A DNA stretch of 64,000 nucleotides from Mesaphorura yosii (taxonomy: Eukaryota > Arthropoda > Collembola > Poduromorpha > Tullbergiidae). The DNA is taken from NCBI GenBank assembly GCA_009869945.1, contig WIXG01000004.1, positions 1-64,000 of the forward strand, in the 5' to 3' direction. Positions 49,006 through 59,697 of the stretch are shown piece after piece. Position 1 is the stretch's first letter, and each line of letters opens with the position of its first letter. A model generated the notes under the pieces. It was not told the DNA's origin, searched no databases, and saw nothing but the letters and a program-made list of their open reading frames with translations. The position numbers and the translations under genes were made by a program.

Positions 49006-50730
49006 TTATCAAAATTAAATGTTCGGAAGTGAAATTCAAAATTTTTACCCTTGCTGTAAAGTCTTCTTGATAAATAAGTGATTTGAGATAAAGCTACCTG
49101 TGAGCAAGACTGTTAACAGCCGGACATATCCAGCCAGTCCTTAATGTGGTGTTAAGTGTGAAATGGAGAGTTCAGAGCAAATTTTGCCAGAACACGTCTT
49201 AATAGTTGGGCCGTGAGAGAACGCACGACAAACAAAAGGGGAAATGAAAGGGCGTTAAAAGTCGACTCATCAATCATGTCGTATGTCATCTCTTTGTATT
49301 CTTTTGGAATAGCCATTATCTCTCTTTGCAAGGGACAGAACGCCCAAGTTCAAAAGAATTTTCTCTTCTGTCATCATTAGTTACGTAATAATTACATTGC
49401 ATTACATTACATTCACAGCCATTAAAATTTCACGATAACCACTTTTCGCCGAAATCATTCCATGAACCACGAAAACGTGACAAAAGCTGAGTTGTTTACA
49501 ATCGACGGAATGAATTCATTTCCCGCCATTCTTTTTCATTTAATTGCTTAAACTTTCGCCATTTTATTCTGCGCCCAATGCTTTTGTTCTAGACTGTCAC
49601 GCACAAGACGCGAGCGAGTAGCAACGGGAAATTCAGCTCCGAGACACTTTCCATTGCCCATTTGTACCTGGCACCGGGCAAAAATTTCGTATTCGCTCCG
49701 CGAAATTTGTATACAATCTTCTGATGCAATTTTTCTTTATATCATCATTATATTATTGAGAAATGGTTTTCTCTTACTTGACTGAACCGCAGAACACGCA
49801 AATACAAATATTGTACGTTACCGTAATGGTTTCTGCTGTCTTCATTCCAATTCCAGTGCCACAAATCGCCCATGCATGTGGATATGCTGGCGTACCGTCA
49901 AATCTCCCATCATCATCGAAATCATGCATGATCATCACGTCCACTATTGCGTTATTTTCTCTCGGTGCTCGTATTATGCCGAGACTAGAGTCGGGCCATG
50001 AATACCAGAAACAGAAACAGGAAGAGCACCGCTCTGGATAAAATAAATGACAGCATGGTTAAAGGCATTTCACATTTCCTTCAAATTCCGAGTTTTGTAT
50101 TGCAACTTTCTTTTCGGCTATCTTGCTTCTTGTTGTTCCACTCCATCGCCTTCCTCTGCCTCTCAACCTGAGTCCGTTGTTCGTCCTCAGCAATTTTTGC
50201 ACCGCAGGGTTTGAGAAGAGCTACAAAGAATTACAATTGGAGTCGGAAGAATGCTTTCTTTCTGTGTTAGTAGCCCTCAAGGGAAACCAGATCACCCATA
50301 AAGCATGTTGAAGGAATACCAGGCAAGAAATACACTCACGGACAGGACTGTCAGGCCAAAAAACTAAGAAACGAATAAGTAAGGATCAAAATAGCATTTT
50401 AATCGCTGTAAATCAAAATTTGACATGGATCACTGTATTCTTCAAGAGATTTACGCTTCAATTTTGGTAAGGATTTCATCAACGGCATTCCTTGAATTTG
50501 GGTTTCGTGTTCGGAAGAATTCGCAGATAATTTTTTAATAAAAGGTAAATAGTTATTGAATATGGCCAGGAGTATTGGGATTGAGATTTGATGGCAGGAT
50601 TTGTTCGCTTCCACTTTCTCACATATTACTTACATGTTCGGTAACTTCGGAAAACAGAGTTCGAGTGCTGGAAGAAGGAAGATAGTAAATTGAATAGGAG
50701 TATATTTCCAAAACATGCCTTGGAAATCTC
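49006..50730. other. Intergenic region between two tail-to-tail genes
   Basis: The stretch contains the 3' flank of the F-box gene and of the minus-strand gene ending at 50731. A small attacatt tandem run sits near 49393-49420. No gene is supported. Confidence 0.5.
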
Positions 50731-51069
50731 TTACATTAGCATGTGAGGTTCTGGGTCGGAATCTTCGTGGTCTGACAACTCATGCATCGGAAGGCTAACG
50801 AAGGGAATGATTATGTGTGAGTCGGTAATTGTTGCAGACTTATTCTTGACAAATTCCACGGTTTTCTTTGAGCTCGTATTGAATACCATTTGCTTGACCT
50901 TCTTCTTTCCGTCTCGCAGCTTGATACCTAGAGCAACGTAGACGTGTGTGAGACGCTCGAGGGAAGTGATCAACTGATCCATTTTGGCATGGATTTCCAG
51001 CTTTGTTCTGAGAGGAAGATCCTTTAGCGACTCGAACTCATGCCAAAGGATTGAACGAAGGCATTCCAT
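50731..51069 (-). CDS. 112-codon open frame, probable last exon of the neighbouring gene
   Basis: The frame starts at ATG 51069 (MECLRSILWHEFESL), has a basic middle (KLRDGKKKVKQM) and an acidic end (HELSDHEDSDPEPHMLM), and stops at TAA 50731. A good acceptor (caatatttcag) with an actaat branch-like sequence lies immediately before it at 51071, so it looks like a spliced terminal exon of the gene to its right. However, the frame needs a phase-2 donor, and the obvious donor (gaa|gtaatc at 51120) is phase 1. The join is therefore unresolved. The options are an unusual donor, a frame error in the sequence or a separate small gene. Confidence 0.45.
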   Translation of the reverse strand: MECLRSILWHEFESLKDLPLRTKLEIHAKMDQLITSLERLTHVYVALGIKLRDGKKKVKQMVFNTSSKKTVEFVKNKSATITDSHIIIPFVSLPMHELSDHEDSDPEPHMLM

Positions 51070-51094
51070 TCTGAAATATTGAAGCAATTAGTTT

Positions 51095-52426
51095 TCAGAA
51101 CAGGTTTATTTGTAGATTACTTCGTTTGTGTACGATTGACTCGAACTCGGATACCGTTTCCTGATGTTGGTTGGATATCCTGGAGTGTAAAGCTCCTTTA
51201 AATGCCCAAGCGTCGACACGACGGAATCTCTGCGAATAAGGCGCAAATATGATAATGGAATTCCTTTGGCTAAGAGTTTGAATATGAAGAATCAAGTTAT
51301 ACAGCGTTGTCTTTGCGTGATCAACCATTGACATGAAGACCAACTGCTTGTCAAGCGTCTTCATATTGGAGAAAGCATTCCAGCCAGGTTCCGTTTTGTG
51401 CTTCAGGAATAGCCCGTAATCGCTCGCCACGCGAATAGACATAAAATTCTCGTACAATGCCGACACTGGAAAGTTTAACATCTGCACGTAGTCAGAGTTG
51501 TAGTCAGGTTTCACTCTTCGTTCCAGGAATTGAGGAGGCCAGTTTGTATACTGTCGAATTGTTCCCACTAGCCGCATGCGGAAGTCATCGACGTCCGTCA
51601 CCAGTGTCTTCAGGTTCCTGTGAACAGCTTTACAAATTCTGCTGGCTTCAACGAAGGATTTCTTCATTGGTTTCAGTTCGTTATCCACCAGGCTGAAGAC
51701 TGACTTTGGATTAGTAATATCGAGTTGATGTGCCGCCAAGTAAATCATGTCGACCCAATTCTTCATGTAGTTGCAATCATATCCATAATCATGAAACCCC
51801 GTTCCAGTGGGTTTTGGGTCTCCGATGTTGAGGTGCGGGAGCACGAGCAAGTATTGAGCTTCGACAATCGCGCAGATGGCAGAGTTTAAGATTCCAATGA
51901 TTGTGTCCATCTTACGGAACAATGACTGCACCGGCTTCGTGTACGGGACGGCAGGCAGCTTGGAAGGATGCGTTTCGATTTCTGTACCAGAAAATGTAGT
52001 GTGAACTGCTGGATGAAAAAAATGAATTTGTTCACTGCTTGTGTCGAGATGGATTGGCATCCTGGAGTTTGGAATTTGCACGGGTAGCGCACGGGGCATG
52101 ACATAACCGCTGCTCCCTAAAACAGTTGAGAGTATCAGGTCGTAACTTTTATGGTGGGTGATGGATCTTAAACGTGGGCACTCACAAGTTTTAGCGATTC
52201 CAGAAGCTTCTTTGTACGAGAGCCCGAGACAATGAAGGCGTTCAACAATAAGTCTTTTAAAAATGTTCTGCCTCAAATCCCTTGCATCACAAGTACGCTG
52301 TTCGGTGTTGCTTTCTCCTTCACGTCGGCTCTTAGCTTTCGGTTCTAAATATTCCGAATCTGAATCAGGCGCTAGAGCACTGTGAGACGATCCGCTCCGA
52401 AAATGTTTCATAATTTCATTCATCAT
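51095..52426 (-). CDS. Uncharacterised protein, about 420 aa, at least two exons
   Basis: Function is not recognised. The start is ATG at 52426 (or the adjacent 52423), because the longer frame upstream has no ATG. A 69-base intron at 52185-52117 (gtgagt...gttttag, phase 1) has no in-frame stop, so unspliced RNA would also be translatable. The N-terminus is Ser/Asp/Lys-rich and looks disordered (SDSEYLEPKAKSRREGE). The rest is evenly mixed with Trp/Tyr-rich segments (GFHDYGYDCNYMKNWVDM, QYTNWPPQFLERRVKPDYN), which look like a folded helical domain. There is no signal peptide or membrane segment. This frame stops at TGA 51095 just after a possible donor at 51120. The frame to its left at 50731-51069 is probably its C-terminus. 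Confidence 0.55.
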   Translation of the reverse strand: MMNEIMKHFRSGSSHSALAPDSDSEYLEPKAKSRREGESNTEQRTCDARDLRQNIFKRLIVERLHCLGLSYKEASGIAKTCECPRLRSITHHKSYDLILSTVLGSSGYVMPRALPVQIPNSRMPIHLDTSSEQIHFFHPAVHTTFSGTEIETHPSKLPAVPYTKPVQSLFRKMDTIIGILNSAICAIVEAQYLLVLPHLNIGDPKPTGTGFHDYGYDCNYMKNWVDMIYLAAHQLDITNPKSVFSLVDNELKPMKKSFVEASRICKAVHRNLKTLVTDVDDFRMRLVGTIRQYTNWPPQFLERRVKPDYNSDYVQMLNFPVSALYENFMSIRVASDYGLFLKHKTEPGWNAFSNMKTLDKQLVFMSMVDHAKTTLYNLILHIQTLSQRNSIIIFAPYSQRFRRVDAWAFKGALHSRISNQHQETVSEFESIVHKRSNLQINLF

Positions 52427-52951
52427 CGTTAAAATAGATTTATATAATCTAATGTAGTAAGGGACTTGAACAAAAATTTGCACTTTTGGCTTGCTGAAAC
52501 CTTAATTAGGCCGATTAATCGGGGTTCATCAATCGCGAGTGATGAGTGATCCTCGGCGTAATGTGCCGCACTCGTGTCCGTATATTCCTGCATAGTTCTT
52601 CCAAGGTCAGTTTCTAAGCCATGGAAACTTAGGCCAGGCTTACTTAAGGGCATTTCGGGGCACGTGCTGACTACTGAATTTCGAATTTCGAAGGATTAGG
52701 CTCGCGTGAGAGATATCAGCACCATGTTTATGAAGGAGGAGAGACCTCGTTGCTTTATTGGTCATTAATTACCATTTTGTCTGTTTTATCCAATTATGAG
52801 CTTGAATTCATTTTACAGAGCAAGATTCACATGATTCAAAACATTGACGGTTCCGTTAACTTTGGTGAGGGGATGGCATAAAACAGTGAAGTGTCACTAA
52901 CATTATAAGCACAGGGAATAGGATACGCACACTATAAACAGGATAAATTAC

Positions 52952-52957
52952 TTTATT
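52952..52957 (-). terminator. Poly(A) signal AATAAA of COX18
   Basis: AATAAA reads on the minus strand 30 bases after the COX18 stop codon at 52987. Confidence 0.5.
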
Positions 52958-52986
52958 CATGGCTATATTTTCAACAGTTAGTTCAT

Positions 52987-54476
52987 TCAAATCGTTCTTG
53001 GTATCAATCCAAAGAATAGTCTGACACGGTTAATCCTCAGGAACAAGTTTAACAATAGCGCTAATAAACTCGAGGTTGCCCAATACATTGTCACGGCCTG
53101 TAGAATCAGAAGACAATAAATCGAGTGCTGAAGCTGGGAATCGTGGAAAAGAACTTACCGAAGGAGTGAACATTGCAAAAATTGCGATTCCAGTGACCGC
53201 GGTTCGGAGTATCCAGGGTATAGCAATTTGTAGCGTGGTTTGAGGTACAGACAATTTTCTCATCGAGTTGATTTGAATGTTGGCCAAACTCGAGACGAGA
53301 AAAATGAGAGGAAAAACTACTGGATCTGTCGCTGTTAAGCTATCCACCCACGGTGTGTTCTCCGCTGCAATCTGTGACCATCTGGAAAGCATTTCTGGAA
53401 AGATCAAATTAGGAATTGCTTTGCTTACAAAAGAAATCCCACTAGCAATCTTCCAGAGACTTGACGTCAGGTTTTAGGCTCGAATCAGCTCTAACAACGC
53501 CGGCAACGGAACGCAGCGACTACTTACCATCGGTGGCTGGATTTGGCAGACAAAATGCCACATTTCTAATAGCACCCGATAATGCCACCCAAAAAGGCAC
53601 TTGCAGAAGTCCAAGTGCAACTGCCCGCATTGGGTGACAATTATTTTGTTCTATCAACGATTTCCAATGTTTCTTGAACTTTTAAAGAAATGCAAGAAAT
53701 TAGGAAATAAAATTTGCAACTTTAAAGTGACAACGTATGGGAGTTGTAGTTGCAACGGTTACTTACTGATTTCTTAAACATGCTGTTAGCTTTCCTTTTG
53801 TTCCAGCTGTACAATTTGACTGCAATTGCGGTTTCTCGAGCCAAATTTTCGGCAAGTTGCTTCATTTCTGGCTGTAAAGACTGAAGTTTCTCAACGGATC
53901 TTTGTTGAGCTATTGTTATCGGAAGACCAACAAATACTCGGAGTCCAATAGTTGTTAGTATTATTGTGGTAGTCCACTCCATTCCTAAGTTCCGATTCAC
54001 CACATTCAAACTATAGACACATGTATTACGTTTTTTCAAAATTTTTGGGACACGGCCTTACCGGGTAAGTCTTTAATTTGACACAGCATATCTCGAACAG
54101 CAAGAACCGGAGGACTGTCCGAAAAGATGAAACCAACATGGGATCCAGGTAATTCAGGTGCTATGTCTGAGGATATCTCCAATCCAGAACTTTCAATTTG
54201 AGGCGCTGATTGCCTAGCACCGAGGACGGGCTCAATATTGATTTCGGGAAGACTAGACGAACTTCCAACTGAAGCGGAAACACTTGCTGTCGTTGATTTT
54301 ACGGAAGATATGTGTAAGCTCCTTGATGTCCCAATCCCTACGTGAAGACGCTGATTTGACTGTGATCGCCCTCCTGCCACAATTTGTTTGAGTGGATATG
54401 AGTTTGAAATGCTGACATTTCGGCAAAAAGGATTTAACAAGTTGACACTTCTATGCAGAAGCTGAAACCGGGACAT
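52987..54476 (-). CDS. COX18: COX18, mitochondrial inner-membrane insertase, 376 aa, five exons
   Basis: An Oxa1/YidC/Alb3-family insertase. In other eukaryotes it moves the C-terminal part of the cytochrome c oxidase subunit COX2 across the inner mitochondrial membrane. Exons: 54476-54062, 53984-53767, 53678-53528, 53394-53159 and 53097-52987. All phases close. The acceptor at 53985, rather than the tatag nearer the donor, was chosen because only it keeps the frame. The first ~138 residues are Ser/Arg-rich with few acids at the very start, as in a mitochondrial presequence. Then come the first membrane segment (MEWTTTIILTTIGLRVFVGL), a basic matrix loop (SLQPEMKQLAENLARETAIA), LGLLQVPFWVALSGAIRNVA and VVFPLIFLVSSLANIQI. 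The family ending follows (AVTMYWATSSLLALLLNLFL, then RVRLFFG). Matrix-loop and last-helix features point to COX18 rather than OXA1. Length is close to the usual 330-350. Confidence 0.88.
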
Positions 54477-54672
54477 GCTGACTCTGATCGAAATCGCACC
54501 AATCGCACGTCAGTCTCGGATCGCCCAGATTCACAGCCCGATGAAATGATCGCCCACAAATACTTTTTAATAACTGGGGATCACCACACAATTCACAACC
54601 GATTCATGTGATTATTTCATAGTGAATTGTGTAGAAATTAAAAACCCTTTCCAAACCTACATTTTTCAGAAT

Positions 54673-54960
54673 TTATTCGGACACTTCCGCATGTTTTGAA
54701 TTGGGCACAATCCGCGCATTCGAGGACTGAAACACAAATGATCTCAACTTTCGCAATAAACAAAGGCGCAAGCAACGTCTCGTATCTCGCACCTCCGTGG
54801 CCCCACTTCGACTCCGACTCAACCGCTTCTCATTGATAGAATTACGAAACTGTAATGGAGCCTTATTTTGTTGCTTGAAATGGCGACAAGCAGTCTGCTG
54901 AGGTCTGATATTAAAACTGATGGACCTCACCGATTTGAACCATGGCATGTTAGTTCTCAT
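54673..54960 (-). CDS. Possible 46-aa microprotein, three exons
   Basis: Function is not recognised. Exons 54960-54931, 54849-54793 and 54726-54673 join in phase 0 through good sites (TCG|gtgagg, cattacag, GAG|gtgcga, tgtttcag). The spliced product is basic and Ser/Arg-rich (MRTNMPWFKSFRN, EKRLSRSRSGATE) and ends HAEVSE. Both introns (81 and 66 bases) are multiples of three without an in-frame stop, so an unspliced 95-aa version is also open. It could be a small nuclear or mitochondrial protein, or a leader exon set of COX18 downstream. Evidence is only splice grammar. Confidence 0.28.
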   Translation of the reverse strand: MRTNMPWFKSVRSISFNIRPQQTACRHFKQQNKAPLQFRNSINEKRLSRSRSGATEVRDTRRCLRLCLLRKLRSFVFQSSNARIVPNSKHAEVSE

Positions 54961-56541
54961 TAATTCAGAGTTGAACTATTCAAAGTTTTCGATCCTAATT
55001 TCCTTATTATGAAATGCTCCATCAATAATACTCTACTGATCACATACGATTAGCTGGACATTAGTCACGGCAGTTCATTTGTGAAAAGAATGTACATGAG
55101 TAAAATGCAGAAATAAGATTTGCATCCCAAATTCCCGAAGTCAAAGTCAAGGCGTTTGTTTCGATTGTACAGCTGGGCCACTACCCTGCTGCGTACATAA
55201 ACTGCGAAATGAAAGGAACTCCTGCCTCCTACATCGTCCTGGGCTGCGTAGTTTCACAAACTTCACATGCAATGAACGAACATCTTAAAGTTTTGTCCAT
55301 AGAAGTGAACAAAATCTGCACTGTGTTGGCCTCTCTGTGCAGTTCGTTCGTAGTACGTCAGTACGTGGTTGTAACTTCTGACTAGTTACTTCTGCCCAGT
55401 CGTCGTCTCCTTCTCTGTACTCGTGGATCGTCCCATCGTGTAAAAATCGAACATTCTATTTTAATTATCTTTTGTTTTCGTCCTGCTTCCTCGACAGTTA
55501 AGAGCGCAATACGTGATACGCAGCTTTTGAGCTGAAATCGATTAGATTCAATTTTAATTACATGGTGTTTCATTTATCTGATTCTTGGCCGAGATTTTAT
55601 AACGAAAAACTTAATTGATATTATTGACTATCAACTGCTGTACTGTGAAAAGGCCCAATTCGTCAGCATCCGCCAGCAAGTGTAGCTGGTTATTCTGGGA
55701 AGCATTCATTTTGGACAAGTTCTTAACTTCAAGCAGATTAGTTGGCTATTGGTAAGCAAAAATGAGGAAACTAGCACGGATAACGTAAATACGGTGAATG
55801 AAGAATTTAACAAGTTATAGGTAGAGTTGGTACACGCTGTCATGACACCGTCCGCACGGTTTGATGTGATTTTTGCCAGCATTATTTTATCGAATCGTTG
55901 TTTCAGGTGAATGGGCCACGCACTAGTTTTCTCGCCGTGACGTGGAAGTGAGTTTCGAGCAGTGTGTGGACTACTATGAGGTACAGAGTAAGATCAGTTT
56001 AAGAAAAGGCTCGCCTAAGGAAATCGAGATTTCAACCTATGACTTCAGTGTCAAAAAGTTAGTTAGATATTAGGAGGACTCATGCAAAACTGTTTAATAT
56101 TGTCACGAGCCGAACATAATAATTTTCAGTAGTTGCAATATGAGAGCTTTGGTTTGGTAGATAAGATATGAAGATCTAAGTGACATAAATATGCAAAGTG
56201 ATTAACTAAGAAATTTACAAAGCTAGTAGCTTATCATATCTACCCGAAGGATCTTAAATGGCGATTTCTGCCATTTGGCTCTTGGATTGATTTAAAGCCC
56301 CGGAGCTGATTCTGTTTTCATGCTAAGTTGAATCAGAAACGTTAATAGTAGCGTAGCGAAACGTGAGGGTATTGAATGAAATAGTAGCCGTCATAAATCG
56401 TGTCATAAAGATGACGCTGGCGGCAAGCTTTGATATAATTTGGCTTTTTGTTAATGCAGCGGTCGCAACAACGGTGCAAACAATAACGATCGAGAGCACC
56501 GGGCACGTGAACGCGAAAGAAGGGCCGCTGACGCTCTGAAT
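54961..56541. other. Region upstream of the SPOP-like gene
   Basis: No separate gene is supported. The right end contains a probable acceptor (ttaatgcag near 56459), after which the frame is open into the SPOP-like ATG. One or more 5' exons and the promoter should therefore lie in this stretch. Donor-like sites such as gtaaga at about 55988 are candidates, but their phase does not fit the coding frame. Confidence 0.45.
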
Positions 56542-58221
56542 ATGAACGTTCGTGAACAAGTTCAGCAACAAGCCCAGCAACGACAACAAATGGCTCGAGC
56601 AGGACAAAACGCTGGAGAGGGTGCGCACCGAGGTGCTATTGAACCATACGCTTTAAACTCCCCAAGAACAATTGGTTCAGGTTCGAGCCACTCCCTGAAA
56701 CGTAAACTCCCTTCCACTTATGGACCCGAAAATGTGGAAAGTTGGGCATCCACAGAGGTAAAATCTGCAGAGATGTATATGCTAAAGATATGGAATGGGA
56801 GCGCAATCGCATTTGTTAATTTGTTCTCAATTCTGATCGCATTTGTTCAATTCTGACTCAGGTTGAACAAGAAACTTTCGCCTTCTTGTGGACTTTGAAG
56901 GGCTACGCCGCTTTATCCGCTGGTAATGAAGAAATCAAATCTCCAACCTTCAGAGGCGGGCCTAAAAGCTTACACTCATGGTTTGTGGCAAACAGTGGCT
57001 AAAATGCGTTCTTTACGTAATGATTTGTACTAATGACAAGTTTTGCTTGTGCAGGCAACTCAAGATGAACCCCAAGAAGAAAATGGATGAACAAGAGTTT
57101 TTTGCTGTTCATCTTATCCTAAACAGTTTTGGCGACTCCGAGACACCAGGAGGTGGGAACACTCGTCGTCTGAAGGTGCGGTTTCAAATTTCTTTGTTGG
57201 ATTCCGAAGGCAGACCAGGAAAACAAGCTGGTAAAGAACGATGACTATTCTTTTATTCTTTCTTGCAAGTACTATTAATATTAATACTTGATATGTTTGT
57301 GAATACTACTCAACAGGAAGTGCTACAATGACAGTTTGTGAATTCAAGAGATACAGTGTTTGGGGTTACGATAAATTTTTGGCGTCATCAGACTTGGTAT
57401 CTCCCACTCGTCGGCTTGTAGACGAAGACACGCTGAAGATTCACTGTCGAATTTGGATCGAGGGAGAATTGAAACACAAACTTGGGCAAGGTGGAGCGGT
57501 GCCGGAAAAACTCACAGACGAGGAAATTAAGAAGCAACGATTGGAATCCTTGCAAGACAATTTTCGAGAAGTATTATCAGACAATTCATTCGCGGATGTT
57601 GCGCTTAGTGTTGAGGGGAAAATGTTTATGGCACATAAAGTAATTCTCGCAGGTGAGTCTTTTGTTAACACTCCTGACTTTTCCTTAAAAAATTATTCCA
57701 ATTCTAATTGATCTCGAACAGCTCGAAGTTCCGTATTCAAGGCGATGTTCCAATCCAACATGGTTGAGGCGGCCAATAATTCTGTCGACATTAACGACTT
57801 CGATGCAGGGGTCGTGAAGGCGATGTTGGAGTACATGTACACTGGAGAGACGCCTAGTCTGAATGAGAAGGCCAGTGACTTGTTGCAAATTGCGGAGAAG
57901 TATGATTTGGGGCGCCTCAAACAAGATTGTGAAATGGCAATTTCCGCAAATCTGACGGTGGACAACTGCGCAGAGGTTCTTGTGTTGGCTCATCTTCACA
58001 ATGCCAATAGTCTCAAGACCAAAGTAATAGAATTCATAAACAGGTGATATATTTCTCGCAGAACTTGTAACACCGATCTGCCTTGTGATGGGTAATGCTA
58101 ATGTTGTATTTGTTGTTTTGTGTAATTTAGAAACAAAGATGATGTCCGCAAGACGCCGACTTTCGAAAGAGTGACATTATCACATCCACTGGTCTTCGTC
58201 GATCTCTATCTTTCGCAATAA
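56542..58221 (+). CDS. MATH-BTB protein (SPOP/roadkill-like CUL3 adaptor), 419 aa, six exons
   Basis: SPOP-type proteins hold substrates with the MATH domain and bind CUL3 with the BTB domain for ubiquitination, mostly in the nucleus. Exons: 56542-56757, 56862-56980, 57055-57230, 57317-57652, 57722-58043 and 58131-58221; all phases match. The order is a Gln/Arg-rich N-terminus (1-72), MATH about 76-215 (ETFAFLWTLKGYAAL, IKSPTFRGG, SVWGYDKFL), a linker (LTDEEIKKQRLESL), BTB about 255-365 (NSFADVALSVEGKMFMAHKV, ILAARSSVFKAMFQSNMVE, EYMYTGE) and a short BACK-like end (NLTVDNCAEVLVLAHLHNAN). It stops at SHPLVFVDLYLSQ, where SPOP would continue to a basic nuclear signal. In the MATH substrate groove the family WGF motif is WGY. 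An open frame continues upstream of the ATG (AREREERRAADALN-like), so the true N-terminus may be longer. It could equally be one of the expanded TDPOZ-type paralogues. Confidence 0.85.
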
Positions 58222-58561
58222 GTTAACTCATATAATGAGAGTAATGACATCAAACCGATCATCAACGTCAGTTAATTGGCAATTGTAATGTCTCTCGTAA
58301 CTCTAAACCTAATGCTAATTTCGAAAACGTAACTTTAATCGATTTAATCCCATGTGTACGACATGTAAAGAATAAGAAGATCCTAGGCATAAGTTTTCAT
58401 TATGCTATAGGAAGTATTCAGTAAATCTGTGAATTTTGGACGACATTATCAATTTACTTTATGTATGCGTGATTTGATTTGCTAGAATACAAATAAGCAG
58501 TTCGCACACACACTTAGGGTGAGAGTATTGCCCTTTGCTATTATTACTTTACAAATTATCA
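58222..58561. other. Short convergent intergenic gap
   Basis: The SPOP-like gene (+) and ANAPC11 (-) end about 340 bases apart, so both 3' UTRs must share or nearly share this interval. No canonical AATAAA was found on either strand. Confidence 0.5.
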
Positions 58562-59144
58562 CTATTCAGACTTGAGTACCCAATCTTGTCGACACATCGG
58601 GCATTGTTGGGTGTGTGATGTCGTTTGTTGCGAGGAAAGCCATTTCATGATGCAGTGCATATGAAAGCAGTGAGAGCAAACTCCCCAAACTGAAAGATGA
58701 CATTGATACTGACAATTCATACAAGAAATGCATTAAGAAAATTTGGAACTGATAGCGAACTTACCAAGCGGGCAATCATCGCCAGGAATTTTACAATCAG
58801 CACAACATCCATCAAACGCTGTCCGGCAAATGCCACATTTATCATCATTCGCTAACCATTTCCAGTACGCTAATATGCTCCAACCTGCACAACAGAGATG
58901 CCACGATGCTAGGCTTCGAAAGCAAAATTGACTTGAATTATTATTACTTACTCTTAATATTCATCTTAAGCTTGGGCTTAACAGGATCAACCTGCATTTT
59001 CTCACTGTCGGTTTCATTGTTGTCCCCAGATTTCAATCTTTTGGCATCATTTCCAGCTGATCTAGACTCGTCATCTTTACTCTTGACTGCTCTCTCTTTC
59101 TCCTCCGCCTCCATTGACATTCTTGTTTGCTCGCGAGTCTGCAT
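58562..59144 (-). CDS. ANAPC11: ANAPC11, RING-H2 subunit of the anaphase-promoting complex, 146 aa
   Basis: Catalytic RING subunit of APC/C. With the cullin-like APC2 it recruits the E2 that ubiquitinates cyclins and securin. Exons: 59144-58952, 58884-58765 and 58689-58562, phase-1 junctions. All zinc-ligand motifs are present in order: [38 protein letters not shown]. The segment MNIKSW aligns with the normal N-terminus (MKVKIKCW). Two oddities. A charged, disordered extension of 60 residues precedes MNIK (for example [16 protein letters not shown] and [16 protein letters not shown]) in the same open frame. The loop before the last CPMC pair is three residues longer than in human. The frame is open 11 more codons to an acceptor (gattgcag) at 59186, so exon 1 begins there and a 5' UTR exon lies upstream. 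The family is certain; the start codon is less so, as M58964 would give a standard-length protein. Confidence 0.93.
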
Positions 59145-59697
59145 TGTGCGACCGTGCCCAGCCAGATCATTTGACAATGGCTGACCTGCAATCGCAATTG
59201 CAAAAAGAATTGGTTCACAGTTTATAACAGTGAAATAATAATGGAATGTTTAAGTCAGTAGAATCCAGGGCCAGGAGAACACTTACGATTTAATTTTTCT
59301 GCACTCACCCAACCAGGCAAGCATTAATTAATTGTGGATCCTGATAACTGGAGTAAAAGACCCCCAAACCCCACTGGGAAATAAATTATTTCTGTTGAAA
59401 AGTTTGAAACCTTAACTGGAACACTTCTTGCTGCGATTCTCGCCGGTAAGAAGTCTCGCAATTCAAGTTGAAATGCGGAGATTTTTCTCTTGAGAGATTT
59501 TATTTGAACGATCTCCCTACCATGTGATGAGTAGATAGGCGGGTTATGAAACGAGAAAAGAGATGACGAACAAGTGATCACTGCCAGGTGCCAAGTCAAG
59601 CTGAAGGTGACAAAGTTGGAGTAAATGGTTTGATTTAACGTTTAATTAAGTTAAATTGTGCACGCGTATTGTGCAGTTCGTGTGTGGTGAACAAATT
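59145..59697. promoter_or_regulatory. Head-to-head promoter region of ANAPC11 and CARNMT1
   Basis: The two start codons face away from each other across 553 bases, with a 5' non-coding exon likely for ANAPC11 (donor-like tc|gtaagtg near 59286 on the minus strand). No TATA box in a convincing position was seen, as is common for housekeeping bidirectional promoters. Confidence 0.4.
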
